This document shows positions 8,944 to 17,964 of a DNA stretch of 35,318 bases, piece after piece. This stretch comes from an uncultured Erysipelotrichaceae bacterium (GTDB lineage: Bacteria > Bacillota_I > Bacilli_A > Erysipelotrichales > Erysipelotrichaceae). The position numbers and the translations under genes are program-made. The stretch covers positions 23,243-58,560 of the forward strand of contig CACWLH010000022.1 of assembly GCA_902761625.1 (NCBI GenBank), read 5' to 3'. The first letter of the stretch is position 1, and every line of letters begins with the position of its first letter. Under the pieces are notes generated by a model, which worked only from the letters and a program-made list of their open reading frames with translations, searched no databases and was not told the DNA's origin.

Positions 8944-10672
8944 CAATATACCTCCGTAATTCTCTGAGACATTCCGCATATTTGTTCAGGATCAGCTGAC
9001 GGCTCTGCGGATTCAGATCCGAATTCAGCTGCTGTTTATATGCGTCTGCCTCGCTTGTCAGCACGGTGATTTTCACTTTGCGGATTGCCCCGTGCATCAC
9101 TCTTTCGTCATAGGGTATGCCATAATCATCGCTCGAAGCCAGAGATGCGATCAATGAGCGGATCGACTCATCCGTGCTCATATCGATCAGTCCGGCCGGA
9201 GAACATGTTCCGTTGATATGCCGGGCATCCAGAATCATCATGGCAAGTGTCTGATGATCAGGTCTGACCAGATATCCGAGTTCTTCCTCGAAAGTGCGGG
9301 CCGCCTCACCTGAAGTCATCATCATGCATAAGATCAGCTCCTCCGCCTTCTCGCCGCCGTTTTTCACGTTCAGCTTTTTCAAAGGACGGGGTGTTTCTGT
9401 CTTCTGCTGTCTGGGATTTTCGATGCGCATGCCTGAAATCCTGGCAAGCTCATCACTGAAATACTGTCTGTCTGTTTCGTCATTCAGCAGATTGATCTCC
9501 GCCAGCACCTCCTGCACAAACTGTTTCTTTTCCAGATAGCTGTTCAGGTTGTAGCGGTTGGAAAGCCACATCAGCACAAATTCCATCCAGGAGATTTCCT
9601 GCCTGAGCATTTCCTTCAACGCTTCCGCGGATTGCGTGCGCACGATTTCATCGGGGTCAAGACCGGTTTTGTTGACGATGACGGAGACTTCACAGCCGGC
9701 ATCCCGGGCCATTTTCGCGGCGCGGTATGTGGCTGCCTGTCCCGCCTTGTCGCCGTCATAACAGAAGACAATTCTTGCGGCCAGCGACCTCAGCAGTGAA
9801 ATCTGATGCGGTGTGCATGCGGTGCCAAGGGTACAGACGGCATTTTCGATGCCTGCTCTGGCGAACGCGATGACATCGGTGACGCCTTCGGTGACATAGA
9901 TCTTGCCGCTGCGGCGGGCTTCCGCTTTGGCCCGGTGGGCATTGTAGACGATATCGCCTTTGGTGAACAGCTCCGTATCATTGGTATTGATGTACTTCGC
10001 TGTATTCGCCGTATCAAGTGCCCTGGCCGAGAAGCCGATGGGATTGCCGCGTGCGTCGTGGATCGGGAATGTGATTCTCTGCGAAAAGACATCATGCATG
10101 CCGCTCTCGGTCACCCTTGCCACATTGACGCTCACCAGATCATTGTCACTGTATCCTTTTGCGTGCAGGAAACGGTAAAGACTGTCTGCGCCGGGATTGT
10201 AGCCGATCTCGAACTTCGCGATCATTTCATCGCTCAGTCCTCTTGCATAAAGATATTCCTTGGCGTTGGCTGCCTCCTGGCTGTTGAGCTGATAGGCGGT
10301 GAAGCGGATCGTCTCATTGAGCGCCTTGTACAGATTCTCCTTATGGGGATCACTCTTGGGCTGATATGCATCAGGGGTGACGGAAAGATTGAATCCGACC
10401 AGGGACGCAACTCTTCCGACGGCTTCCGGATAAGATATCTTTTCATAATTCTGCACAAAGCTGAAGACGTTTCCGCCTGCTCCGCAAACGAAACATTTAT
10501 ATATCTGCCGGTCAGGTGAGATGTTCAGCGAAGGGTCATGGTCATCATGAAACGGACAGACCGCCTTGTAGTTCTTGCCCTGTCTGCGGACCTGAAGATA
10601 ATGGGATATGACATCCACAATATCCGCCCTGCTTCTGACTGCCTGGATTTCCTCTTCACTGATTCTGGCCAT
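8924..10672 (-). CDS. dnaG: DNA primase
   Basis: A 582-residue primase that makes RNA primers at the replication fork. The N-terminal CHC2 zinc finger is C39, H42, C60 and C63 (CPFH ... CFVCGAGG). The catalytic TOPRIM domain has [16 protein letters not shown] and the acidic FCYDGDKAG. The last part is the helicase-binding domain and is weakly conserved. The ATG at 10672 is chosen over the in-frame GTG at 10678 because the GTG lies inside the AGGTG binding site. It is the middle gene of glyS-dnaG-sigA-trmK, the Firmicute version of the macromolecular synthesis operon. Confidence 0.96.
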   Translation of the reverse strand: MARISEEEIQAVRSRADIVDVISHYLQVRRQGKNYKAVCPFHDDHDPSLNISPDRQIYKCFVCGAGGNVFSFVQNYEKISYPEAVGRVASLVGFNLSVTPDAYQPKSDPHKENLYKALNETIRFTAYQLNSQEAANAKEYLYARGLSDEMIAKFEIGYNPGADSLYRFLHAKGYSDNDLVSVNVARVTESGMHDVFSQRITFPIHDARGNPIGFSARALDTANTAKYINTNDTELFTKGDIVYNAHRAKAEARRSGKIYVTEGVTDVIAFARAGIENAVCTLGTACTPHQISLLRSLAARIVFCYDGDKAGQAATYRAAKMARDAGCEVSVIVNKTGLDPDEIVRTQSAEALKEMLRQEISWMEFVLMWLSNRYNLNSYLEKKQFVQEVLAEINLLNDETDRQYFSDELARISGMRIENPRQQKTETPRPLKKLNVKNGGEKAEELILCMMMTSGEAARTFEEELGYLVRPDHQTLAMMILDARHINGTCSPAGLIDMSTDESIRSLIASLASSDDYGIPYDERVMHGAIRKVKITVLTSEADAYKQQLNSDLNPQSRQLILNKYAECLRELRRYIDEENSQ

Positions 10673-10695
10673 CTTCACCTGCTCAAATATTCATC

Positions 10696-12072
10696 TCAGA
10701 AACGGATGTCTGCCAAGATCCTTGCGCGGACCTCTTCAACACTCATTCTTTCCTGTTCCATGGAATCACGGAATCTGATTGTGACGGTTCCGTCTTCCAT
10801 GGTCTGATCGTCAACCGTAATGCAGTACGGTGTGCCGATCTCGTCCATACGGCGGTATCTCTTGCCGATGGAGCCGGCGTCGTCATACTGGACTGTGAAG
10901 TCACATGCGAGATCTCTGTAGATCTGCTGTGCTTTCTCGCCGTGATTCTTCTTTCTTAACGGAAGGATGCCGGCCTTGACAGGCGCAAGCACCGGTGAGA
11001 AGCGCATGACAACACGCTTGTCACCGTTTTCAAGAACCTCTTCATCATAGGCGTCTGTGAAGAACATGAAGAACAGTCTTTCAACGCCGACAGCCGGTTC
11101 AACGACATACGGAATGTACTTTTCATTGGTAACCGGATCCAGATAGGTCATATCCTTGCCGGATGTGATCTGATGCTGTGTCAGGTCATAATCGGTGCGG
11201 TCGGCGATGCCCCAAAGCTCGCCCCAGCCCCACGGGAATTTATATTCAATATCGGTTGTTGCCTTGGAATAGAAGCTGAGTTCTTCCTTCTCATGGTCGC
11301 GGAAACGCAGGTTTTCCTTCTTTCCGCCCAGGCTGATGATCCAGTCCATGCAGAAGTTGCGCCAGTAAGGGAACCAGTTGTCATCATCATCCGGCTTGCA
11401 GAAGAATTCCATCTCCATCTGCTCAAATTCACGGGTTCTGAAAATGAAGTTGCCCGGTGTGATCTCGTTGCGGAAGGATTTGCCAATCTGGCCGATTCCG
11501 AACGGGAGCTTCTTTCTGTAGGCACGCTGAACATTCTTGAAATCAACAAACATGCCCTGCGCGGTTTCAGGACGCAGGTAGATGGTGCTCTTGCCGTCTT
11601 CAAGTGTTCCCTGGAATGTCTTGAACATCAGGTTGAACTGTCTGATCGGTGTGAAGTTGTGCTTGCCGCAGTCCGGGCACGGAATCTTGTTTTCCTCAAT
11701 GAACTGTTCCATCTGTTCATTGGTCCAGCCTTCACATGTCACCTTGCCCTCACTCCAGTTTTCAATCAGCTGGTCAGCGCGGTGTCTGGTCTTGCATTCC
11801 TTGCAATCCATGAGCGGATCGGAGAATCCCTTAAGATGTCCGGATGCCTCCCAGACCTTCGGGTTCATCAGAATCGCAGCCTGAATCTCAACGTTGTTGG
11901 GATCTTCCTGGATAAATTTCTTCTGCCATGCTCTTTTGATGTTGTCCTTGAGCATGACACCGTAAGGGCCGAAATCCCATGTATTGCTTAAGCCGCCGTA
12001 TATTTCAGAGCCCTGAAATACAAAGCCGGTATTCTTTGCATGTGACACGATCAGATCAAATGTCTTGTCCAT
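10696..12072 (-). CDS. glyS: glycine--tRNA ligase, class II single-chain (alpha2) type
   Basis: A 458-residue synthetase charging tRNA-Gly. Class II motifs are visible: [21 protein letters not shown] at the N-terminus, the motif 2 arginine in [10 protein letters not shown], and a motif 3 arginine in [11 protein letters not shown]. Zinc-ligand-like cysteines occur in CKECKTRH and CPDCGKH. The C-terminal anticodon-binding domain begins near [15 protein letters not shown] 18 bases upstream is in frame but lies in the GGGAGG binding site, so the ATG at 12072 is used. It heads the glyS-dnaG-sigA-trmK operon. The leader is too short for a T-box. Confidence 0.96.
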   Translation of the reverse strand: MDKTFDLIVSHAKNTGFVFQGSEIYGGLSNTWDFGPYGVMLKDNIKRAWQKKFIQEDPNNVEIQAAILMNPKVWEASGHLKGFSDPLMDCKECKTRHRADQLIENWSEGKVTCEGWTNEQMEQFIEENKIPCPDCGKHNFTPIRQFNLMFKTFQGTLEDGKSTIYLRPETAQGMFVDFKNVQRAYRKKLPFGIGQIGKSFRNEITPGNFIFRTREFEQMEMEFFCKPDDDDNWFPYWRNFCMDWIISLGGKKENLRFRDHEKEELSFYSKATTDIEYKFPWGWGELWGIADRTDYDLTQHQITSGKDMTYLDPVTNEKYIPYVVEPAVGVERLFFMFFTDAYDEEVLENGDKRVVMRFSPVLAPVKAGILPLRKKNHGEKAQQIYRDLACDFTVQYDDAGSIGKRYRRMDEIGTPYCITVDDQTMEDGTVTIRFRDSMEQERMSVEEVRARILADIRF

Positions 12073-12108
12073 CAGCGTATAACCTCCCAATTTTCCATAA
12101 TCCTAAAA

Positions 12109-12137
12109 ATAATAGCACTTTCAGCGCTTTCATTCAA
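12109..12137 (-). promoter_or_regulatory. promoter of glyS-dnaG-sigA-trmK
   Basis: On the minus strand TTGAAT (12132-12137), a 17-base spacer and TATTAT (12109-12114). The -35 overlaps the recO stop codon. An inverted repeat AGCGCTTT/AAAGCGCT (12123-12150) overlaps it; it has no T run, so it is not a convincing terminator. Confidence 0.6.
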
Positions 12138-12874
12138 TGGCAAAAGCGCTTATAGAACGCAAAAGAACGCAGTTCAATCCCTGCGTGCAGTCTGAGCATT
12201 TCAACAAGGGTTTCCAGGTCTCTTTCAAAGGACGCGGAAACCTTTTCAATCATATCAATATGTCTGAGTCCGCCTTTGACAATCAGACGGAACCGTTTCA
12301 GTTCACTGACCCCGCTCTGGGTCACGCCAAGTGATGCGGCGCATTCGCCGCAAAGAAAGCCACCCTCTTTGGCGCTGATCGCACTGACGGTGGTTGCGCC
12401 GCAGCGCACACACTCATCAACGTCCGCCGCAATGCCGAAGAGCTTCATCATATCGGACAGATACAGGCTCAGCACAAGCGCGTGGGGCCGGTTTTCATTC
12501 AGCCCGCTCAATGCGGTTTCAAGAAGCTCATATTCTTCCGTTGCCCCGGCGGGATTGTCCTGGCACATGTGCATGCATACATCGGCCGCAACACTCGCGG
12601 CGGCGGACAGCTCCAGATTTTCATGGATATTGCGGAAGAACTCCCGTGTGCGGGCTGTCTTCAGGCGGAACAGGGTTTTCCCCTCTTTATAATCGAAATG
12701 AATTTCAGCTTTGGTCAAAGGCAGAATGGAGCCGGCATTTTTGCTGGTCATCTTCCTGGCTCCGGCCGCAATGAATCCGATCAGACCGTACTCCTTTGTC
12801 ATGACTCTTAGCATGACATCATGATCCCGGTAATCAGCCTGGCTCAGGATGAGCCCTGTCACTGTATCATTCAT
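12134..12874 (-). CDS. recO: DNA repair protein RecO
   Basis: A 246-residue recombination mediator that helps load RecA with RecR at gaps. The N-terminal OB fold has TGLILSQADYRDHDVMLRVMTKEYGL and GFIAAGARK. A zinc ribbon sits in the C-terminal half with CVRCG and CGEC, spaced as in Gram-positive RecO. Length is normal. The start overlaps the end of era by eight bases, and era-recO-glyS order is conserved in Firmicutes. Confidence 0.94.
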   Translation of the reverse strand: MNDTVTGLILSQADYRDHDVMLRVMTKEYGLIGFIAAGARKMTSKNAGSILPLTKAEIHFDYKEGKTLFRLKTARTREFFRNIHENLELSAAASVAADVCMHMCQDNPAGATEEYELLETALSGLNENRPHALVLSLYLSDMMKLFGIAADVDECVRCGATTVSAISAKEGGFLCGECAASLGVTQSGVSELKRFRLIVKGGLRHIDMIEKVSASFERDLETLVEMLRLHAGIELRSFAFYKRFCH

Positions 12875-13766
12875 CCAGATTCATCCCGGATATGCCGTAT
12901 CCGTATTCGGTGATACGGGCATCTTTGGAACGCCATTCATCCTCAACCCGCACAAACAGTTCCAGATATACTTTTTTGCCAAGCAGCTTTTCCAGATCCT
13001 CTCTGGCCAGTTTGCCGATCTTTTTGAGCATGGAGCCCTGCTTTCCGATCATGATCGGCTTCTGCGACTGTTTCTCAACCAGAATTGCAGCCTGGATATA
13101 ACATGCGTTTTTGCGGAATTCCTTGTTTTCGATCTTGACCGCAGTGGCATGAGGAACTTCTTCTTCCGTGCAGATCAATACCTTTTCACGGATCAGCTCG
13201 GCGATGCGGAAATCCTCCGCCCCGTCTGAAACGATATCAGCCGGATAGAGCAGATCCCCTTCGGGCAGATAGCGGAAGGTTGTTTCAATCAGGTCTTTGA
13301 ATGACTTCTGGAATTTCGCGGAGATCGGGAAGTATTCCGCAAACTCAAAGCGCTGCTGCCATGACTGCAGGTTTTTCAGAATCTGCGTTTCCTTCATCTG
13401 ATCCGTCTTGTTGAGAATCAGAAAGACAGGCAGGCCTGTATTCTTCACCATGTTCAGCACGAATTCATCCCCTTTTGCATAGGGAACGCTGCCATCGACA
13501 ACCAGATAAATCAGATCCACCCCGTTCATGACATCGGCGGCCTGGTTGTTCATTCTGGTCTCAAGACGGTATTTGGGTTTGTGGATGCCCGGTGTATCGG
13601 TGAAAATGATCTGTCCCTCATCGTTGGTCAGGATGCCGCGGATCTCGCTTCGGGTGGTCTGGGGACGGTTGGAAACGATGGCGATCTTCTCATTGACCAG
13701 TCCGTTGATCAATGTGCTTTTGCCGGCATTGGGACGGCCTGCCAGAGCGACAAATCCGCTCTTCAT
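12867..13766 (-). CDS. era: GTPase Era
   Basis: A 299-residue GTPase that binds the 3' end of 16S rRNA during 30S maturation. G1 is GRPNAGKST (from residue 10), G3 DTPGIHKP and G4 NKTD, and there is an RNA-binding KH domain in the last 90 residues (VEKQSQKPIMIGKQGSMLKKIG). It has AGGAGG ten bases before the start, and its first base pairs overlap the cdd stop in an ATGA arrangement. Confidence 0.97.
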   Translation of the reverse strand: MKSGFVALAGRPNAGKSTLINGLVNEKIAIVSNRPQTTRSEIRGILTNDEGQIIFTDTPGIHKPKYRLETRMNNQAADVMNGVDLIYLVVDGSVPYAKGDEFVLNMVKNTGLPVFLILNKTDQMKETQILKNLQSWQQRFEFAEYFPISAKFQKSFKDLIETTFRYLPEGDLLYPADIVSDGAEDFRIAELIREKVLICTEEEVPHATAVKIENKEFRKNACYIQAAILVEKQSQKPIMIGKQGSMLKKIGKLAREDLEKLLGKKVYLELFVRVEDEWRSKDARITEYGYGISGMNLDE

Positions 13767-14164
13767 CGGATCACATCCTCCTGCACAAACTGCATCGGAA
13801 GAAGTTCATTGATGCATGTGGTGCACTCATCCTTTCCGTTGGAAAGATAGATGGGCATATTCCCTTCCACCAGCTCGCAAAGCACCTGGCGGCAGATGCC
13901 GCACGGAGCCGCGATGCGATCACCGTCCGAAACAATCGCGAGGGCTTTGATCGTATCTTTGCGATAGCCGTTTGAGTAAGCCGCAAAGACCGCGCTTCTT
14001 TCCGCACAGTTGGTCGCGCCAAACGATGCATTTTCAATATTGGCGCCATAGATGATCTTTCCGTCGCTTGTCTCAATGGCAGCTCCGACATGATAATTCG
14101 AATATGGCGCATAAGCGTTTTTCATCGCTTTGAATGCTTCATTAATCAGTTCCTGTTTTTCCAT
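13763..14164 (-). CDS. cdd: cytidine deaminase
   Basis: A 133-residue enzyme deaminating cytidine and deoxycytidine for pyrimidine salvage. Zinc ligands and the catalytic glutamate are plain: C53 and E55 in TNCAERSAVF, and C88 and C91 in PCGICRQVLCE. The length fits the homotetrameric type. It has a strong AAGGAGG site. cdd between dgkA and era is the conserved Firmicute order. Confidence 0.97.
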   Translation of the reverse strand: MEKQELINEAFKAMKNAYAPYSNYHVGAAIETSDGKIIYGANIENASFGATNCAERSAVFAAYSNGYRKDTIKALAIVSDGDRIAAPCGICRQVLCELVEGNMPIYLSNGKDECTTCINELLPMQFVQEDVIR

Positions 14165-14174
14165 AAAAGCCTCC

Positions 14175-14507
14175 TTAAAGACGGGATATCAGAATCAACA
14201 TTGCCGTGATGAGAGCACAGATGGCACTGACAAGAACCGCACCGGCGGCCAGATCCTTGATCACTTTGATCCGTTCGTCTTCTTCCTTCGAATATAAATC
14301 ACACACTTTTTCAACACATGTATTCAGAATCTCTGTGCTGATCACAAGTCCTATGCATATGATCACCGCAATCCATTCCGCAATACTCAACTTCAGCACA
14401 AAGCCTGCGATCATGGCCAGCAGCGCCAGAATCATCTGGATGCGGATGGCCGGATCTTTGAACCCCAGAACAATCCCGTTGAATGCGGGTCTGAACTTTT
14501 CTTTCAT
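14175..14507 (-). CDS. dgkA: undecaprenol/diacylglycerol kinase family protein (DgkA)
   Basis: A 110-residue integral membrane kinase with three membrane segments at about residues 26-38, 43-58 and 88-107. The active-site signature is STEILNTCVEKVCDLY, a version of the family's E-x-x-NT-x-x-E-x-x-x-D pattern. In Gram-positive bacteria this family mainly phosphorylates undecaprenol, supplying the lipid carrier for wall synthesis. It overlaps the ybeY stop codon by four bases (ATGA) and has a weak ribosome binding site, so translation is coupled. Confidence 0.92.
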   Translation of the reverse strand: MKEKFRPAFNGIVLGFKDPAIRIQMILALLAMIAGFVLKLSIAEWIAVIICIGLVISTEILNTCVEKVCDLYSKEEDERIKVIKDLAAGAVLVSAICALITAMLILISRL

Positions 14508-14956
14508 TTCCGGGCCACGATCGGATCAAGGATTTTCTTCTGCAGATCAAACATGACCTTCTCATCCTCTTCAGTCATATGATCATAGCCAAGACAATGC
14601 AGCAGACCATGTGTGAAAAGGAAACAGATTTCACGGTCATAGGAGTGGCCGTATTCCTTCGCCTGCCTTTTTGCATAGTCAATGTTGATGAAGATATCGC
14701 CGAGATCCGCCTCTTCTTCCTCGGTAAAGAATTCGCCGTCATCCATCGCCGCGAATGTGATGACATCAGTCGGTCTGTCAATGCCTCTGTAATCCCGGTT
14801 GATCGTATGGATCGTTCTGCTTCTGACAAAGGTGACGGACAGCTGATAGTCCTTTTTCAGTTTCAGCACCTTCTTTGCATTGGCACTGATTTTTTCAAAC
14901 AGCGGCTCATAGGATGAGATGTCCGCATTGGTACGGTTGAACAGTGTGATTTCCAT
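14504..14956 (-). CDS. ybeY: endoribonuclease/rRNA maturation factor YbeY
   Basis: A 150-residue metalloprotein involved in 16S rRNA 3' end maturation and ribosome quality control. The zinc-binding motif HGLLHCLGYDH is complete. The upstream DVITFAAMDDGE and LGDIFINIDYAKRQAKEYGH segments are typical. It has AAGGAG six bases before the start and a perfect -10 upstream. It heads the ybeY-dgkA-cdd-era-recO run. Confidence 0.95.
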   Translation of the reverse strand: MEITLFNRTNADISSYEPLFEKISANAKKVLKLKKDYQLSVTFVRSRTIHTINRDYRGIDRPTDVITFAAMDDGEFFTEEEEADLGDIFINIDYAKRQAKEYGHSYDREICFLFTHGLLHCLGYDHMTEEDEKVMFDLQKKILDPIVARK

Positions 14957-14977
14957 AAATACTCCTTTTGCATCCGT

Positions 14978-14983
14978 ATTATA
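14978..14983 (-). promoter_or_regulatory. -10 box of the ybeY operon promoter
   Basis: A perfect TATAAT on the minus strand 22 bases before ybeY. The -35 position has only a poor match. It is placed after the phoH terminator, which supports a separate start of transcription. Confidence 0.5.
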
Positions 14984-15022
14984 GCGCTTTTTGCAGGCTG
15001 TTTACAGATGCGCAGACATCAG

Positions 15023-15045
15023 AAAAGGCGCTGTGCATGCGCCTT
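15023..15045 (-). terminator. phoH terminator
   Basis: Arms AAGGCGC (15025-15031) and GCGCCTT (15039-15045) with a seven-base loop, followed on the minus strand by TTTT. The stem includes the first two bases of the phoH stop codon (15044-15046). Confidence 0.65.
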
Positions 15046-16006
15046 ATTCATGTTCTGCGTATTTTTCGATGATCTTCTGCACAAGCGGATGGCGGACCAC
15101 ATCATCCGCACTCAGCCGCATGATTTCAATCCCGTCGATGCCTTTGAGGATTTCCGAGGCCTGCAGCAGACCGCTCGGGGTTCTTCTGTCCAGATCAATC
15201 TGGGTGATGTCACCGGTGATGATCATCTTTGAATGAAAGCCGAGTCTGGTCAGAAACATCTTCATCTGCGGACCAGTTGTATTCTGTGCCTCATCGAGAA
15301 TGACATAGGAATCATTGAGGGTTCTGCCTCTCATATAGGCCAGCGGCGCCACTTCGATATTGCCCCGCTCCATCAGCTTTTCCGTCTGCTCATTGCCAAG
15401 CATATCATGCAATGCGTCATAAAGCGGAGTCAGATAAGGATCGACCTTCTCCTTGAGATCCCCGGGCAGAAAGCCGAGATTCTCTCCTGCTTCCACGGCG
15501 GGTCTGGTCAGGACAATGCGCTTGACCTCCCCTTTTTTCAAGGCGCTGACCGCCTTTACCACGGCAAGGTATGTCTTGCCGGTGCCGGCCGGACCGATCG
15601 CAAAGACGATCGGATTCTCATTCATCGCATCGACAAATGCCTTCTGGCCCCTGGTGCGGGGAACGACGGGCTTGCCGCTCATCGTGCGTCCGACAATCAC
15701 GGAATCAAGCTCCTCAAAGCGGATCTCCTCATCCCTTTGCGCCAGGCGTGAGGCATAGACGACATCCTGCTCGCTGATTTTCTTTTTTCTTTCGATCTGA
15801 TCAATGAGCGCATTCAGCACGGCGCTGATCCGCCCGTATGTCACATCGTCGCATTCCTGAATCAGAAATGCATTGTCACGGAATGAGATCTCAACCCCGA
15901 AGGCATCGGAGAGTGCCTTGAGATTGCGGTCTCTGGTGCCGGTGAGCTCCATCGCATCGCTGTCGCTCATTCCTTCAACAATAAACGTTCTGTTATTCAA
16001 ACTCAT
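15044..16006 (-). CDS. phoH: PhoH family ATPase
   Basis: A 320-residue PhoH-like protein. The Walker A loop is GPAGTGKTYLAV and the Walker B region is SYVILDEAQNTT, with the family's RGRTLND and TGDITQIDL further on. The N-terminal 100 residues form the KH-like domain common to the Firmicute YlaK/PhoH group. The biochemical role is unsettled; links to RNA metabolism are suggested by the constant pairing with ybeY. It has an AGGT site before the start and a probable separate promoter. Confidence 0.93.
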   Translation of the reverse strand: MSLNNRTFIVEGMSDSDAMELTGTRDRNLKALSDAFGVEISFRDNAFLIQECDDVTYGRISAVLNALIDQIERKKKISEQDVVYASRLAQRDEEIRFEELDSVIVGRTMSGKPVVPRTRGQKAFVDAMNENPIVFAIGPAGTGKTYLAVVKAVSALKKGEVKRIVLTRPAVEAGENLGFLPGDLKEKVDPYLTPLYDALHDMLGNEQTEKLMERGNIEVAPLAYMRGRTLNDSYVILDEAQNTTGPQMKMFLTRLGFHSKMIITGDITQIDLDRRTPSGLLQASEILKGIDGIEIMRLSADDVVRHPLVQKIIEKYAEHE

Positions 16007-16024
16007 AAATTACCTGCGTCATTC

Positions 16025-16053
16025 ATTGTAAAACAATGCGGTGTGATTGAAAA
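16025..16053 (-). promoter_or_regulatory. possible phoH promoter
   Basis: On the minus strand TTTTCA (16048-16053), a 17-base spacer and TACAAT (16025-16030), about 20 bases before phoH. Confidence 0.4.
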
Positions 16054-16058
16054 GATCT

Positions 16059-16598
16059 TCACTTTTTCAGATAAACGACCTGCGAAGGATCGATCTTTTC
16101 ATGTGCAAGGATGGCTTCAAGAGCCTTCTGCGGATCGCTTTCACGGAATATCAGATGGCAGCCCTGTTCATCTTCTTCAATCTCACAATACGGTGCAAGC
16201 TTCTCTTTCACTGTGTTCTTCTGCTCCTGTGAATCAAATGCGAGCACATAAGTGTAAAGATCGTTGGACAGCGATGAATCCGTTTCATATTTCACATCCT
16301 GGCCGCCGCATGCGTTGGTATAGGGATAGGCAAAGCGGAAGCGGACTTTGTTTTCCTTCAGGATTTCAATGACCTTCTCCGTGTGTTCAGAACGTTCATT
16401 GAACAGGATATAGCAGCCGGAGAACGCGAATTCACCATGATCGGCGATATAGAAATTGGCCAGGGTTCTGTATAAGCGCATCAGAGCCTGGCGATTATGA
16501 CCGGAATACATGACGATCATGTTTCCCTTCATGCGCAGAGATCTCAATTCGGCTTCATGGGCTTTCGCATATTCAATATCAGTCACATACAGTTTCAT
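16059..16598 (-). CDS. hypothetical protein, 179 residues
   Basis: Not recognised. It is soluble, mixed alpha/beta by composition, with no signal peptide, membrane segment or obvious catalytic motif. Notable stretches are MIVMYSGHNRQALMRLYRTL (residues 27-46) and FSGCYILFNERSEHTEKVIEILK (59-81), with isolated cysteines at about residues 62, 97, 138 and 147 that do not form paired CxxC motifs. The start at 16598 has only AAGG 12 bases upstream. A TATCAT six bases before the ATG could instead make it leaderless. Tandem terminators lie upstream, so it is not part of the PASTA-gene operon; it precedes phoH in the same direction. Confidence 0.65.
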   Translation of the reverse strand: MKLYVTDIEYAKAHEAELRSLRMKGNMIVMYSGHNRQALMRLYRTLANFYIADHGEFAFSGCYILFNERSEHTEKVIEILKENKVRFRFAYPYTNACGGQDVKYETDSSLSNDLYTYVLAFDSQEQKNTVKEKLAPYCEIEEDEQGCHLIFRESDPQKALEAILAHEKIDPSQVVYLKK

Positions 16599-16622
16599 GA
16601 TGCAATGATACCTTAAACAGAG

Positions 16623-16657
16623 AAAAAAGGATAGCGTGACTCCTCACGGCATCCTTT
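16623..16657 (-). terminator. second terminator after the PASTA-protein gene
   Basis: A 14-position stem with one mismatch and one wobble (16626-16639 with 16644-16657) and a four-base loop, followed on the minus strand by TTTTTT. It stands just before the hypothetical gene at 16598, so it isolates that gene from upstream transcription. Confidence 0.75.
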
Positions 16658-16695
16658 GAACAATGCGGAATTATTTCTTCCTGATTTCATAATAG

Positions 16696-16723
16696 AAAAA
16701 CAGCCAGCTCAGGGCAGGCTGTT
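16696..16723 (-). terminator. first terminator after the PASTA-protein gene
   Basis: Arms AACAGCC (16699-16705) and GGCTGTT (16717-16723) with an 11-base loop, then TTTTT on the minus strand. It begins 17 bases after the stop codon of the PASTA-protein gene. Confidence 0.65.
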
Positions 16724-16740
16724 GATTCGTTTCTTTGAGG

Positions 16741-17964
16741 TTACTGCCATCTGACAAACATGGTCAGCGTGGCGGTGTTCGCGGATGTTTTTGTATAGCC
16801 CGCAACCCCCATGTAATTGTTCGGATTGGTGGTGCTGTCATTGTATTCAACCACCGTCCAGGAGCACCCTTGTGTTCCGTAATAGGCAATCACATCATTG
16901 GCTGTCGCATTGGTGAAAATGGATGTAATGATGGATGCCGGACATCCCTGCACAGGTTCGGGTTCAGGTTCAGGCTCTGTACTCGGCTGCGGTTCCGGTT
17001 CGGGAGTCGGTGTATCAGGCACAGGCTCCGATGTGACAGGTGCAGGCGCCGGGGTCAGAGTCGCAGGTGTGGGAGTCGGTGGGGAAGGCACCGGGGTCGG
17101 GGTTGAAGGAGCCGGGGTCGGGGTTGAAGGAGCCGGGGTTGGGGTTGAAGATGCGGGTGTCGATGTGGTTGAGTGGCTTTCCGGAGTGGAAGCCGTTGCG
17201 ACCGCTCCCATGTCCTCATTTGTGTCTTCAATTGCGGGACCGCTGGAAACAGTGATATTGATCACATCCCCGGTATGCAGGGTTGTTCCCGCTGCCGGAT
17301 CGCTTGAGAGAATGGTTCCGTAAGCCGCATCGTCTTCCGTCCAGACCGTATTCAGACTCAGTCTGTTTTCGGATGCCCATGCCTCGGTGTTTTCAAGGCT
17401 GTACAGGGTCAGATCGGGAATGGTGATATCTTCGCTCTTCTTAGTCGCAAGAATGATTTCAATATGATCGGAACGTTTTGCCTTCTTTGTGCCTTCCGGC
17501 TTGATGGACAGAAACATGCCTTCCGTATACTGATCGTCATCAGTATAGCGGTATTCATAGGTGACATTGCTGAATTTGTTCTTTGTGAACCAGGCTTTGA
17601 TTTCCTTTTCGCTCTTGCCGCTGAAATCATCCATCACGAATTCCTTGTCCGGATTGGCGCCTTTGGAGACATTGAGCGTAAGAATCTCATCGGAACCGAG
17701 GAATTCCCCTTCCTTCTTGGACTGTTTCAGAATGATATCACTGTCTTTGTCCTCATCAAACACATAAATGTAAGCCATCTGCTCGCTGACCCGGTTTTTC
17801 TTTGCCCAGTCCTTTGCGATGGTGATGTTTTTATTGGTGAAATCCATGATTTCAGCCTTGTGGCTTGCGCTGTAATAATATGTTCCGCCAAGCGCACCCG
17901 CCGCGATAGCCGCGGCGCAAGCACAGCAGTATAAAACCGTTTTTACGACTTTGTTCACTTTCAT
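16741..17964 (-). CDS. membrane-anchored PASTA-domain protein with Thr/Pro repeat stalk
   Basis: A 407-residue envelope protein. A short basic N-terminus and one membrane segment (about residues 8-30) act as an uncleaved anchor. Residues 40-101, 104-175 and 178-241 are three PASTA-like modules; the third is clearest (DPAAGTTLHTGDVINITVSSG). Then come a 75-residue stalk rich in T, P, S and E (TPTPAPS units, then EPEPEP) and a 68-residue C-terminal domain with two cysteines (341 and 367) that I do not recognise. PASTA modules in kinases and PBPs bind muropeptides or uncrosslinked wall, but no kinase domain is present. The start at 17964 overlaps the glucosaminidase stop by four bases (ATGA) and has GAGAGGG upstream. 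It is the last gene of the envelope operon. Confidence 0.8.
   Translation of the reverse strand: MKVNKVVKTVLYCCACAAAIAAGALGGTYYYSASHKAEIMDFTNKNITIAKDWAKKNRVSEQMAYIYVFDEDKDSDIILKQSKKEGEFLGSDEILTLNVSKGANPDKEFVMDDFSGKSEKEIKAWFTKNKFSNVTYEYRYTDDDQYTEGMFLSIKPEGTKKAKRSDHIEIILATKKSEDITIPDLTLYSLENTEAWASENRLSLNTVWTEDDAAYGTILSSDPAAGTTLHTGDVINITVSSGPAIEDTNEDMGAVATASTPESHSTTSTPASSTPTPAPSTPTPAPSTPTPVPSPPTPTPATLTPAPAPVTSEPVPDTPTPEPEPQPSTEPEPEPEPVQGCPASIITSIFTNATANDVIAYYGTQGCSWTVVEYNDSTTNPNNYMGVAGYTKTSANTATLTMFVRWQ
17080..17163 (-). repeat. 21-base tandem repeat coding the Thr/Pro stalk
   Basis: Two near-identical 21-base units (17101-17121 and 17122-17142, one difference) are flanked by decayed copies on both sides. 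Each unit codes for seven residues of the TPTPAPS type. Unit length is a multiple of three, so copy-number change keeps the frame. Confidence 0.75.

Noticed and set aside
8326..8967. Long plus-strand open frames rich in F, C and S opposite sigA
   Set aside because: They are the reverse of the lysine-alanine-rich coding sequence and have no independent support.
12073..12133. A glycine T-box before glyS
   Set aside because: The gap is about 60 bases, too short for a T-box, and no T-box consensus is present.
16741..16747. A sortase signal at the end of the PASTA protein
   Set aside because: The protein ends in FVRWQ, with no LPXTG, hydrophobic segment or basic tail; anchoring is by the N-terminal membrane segment.
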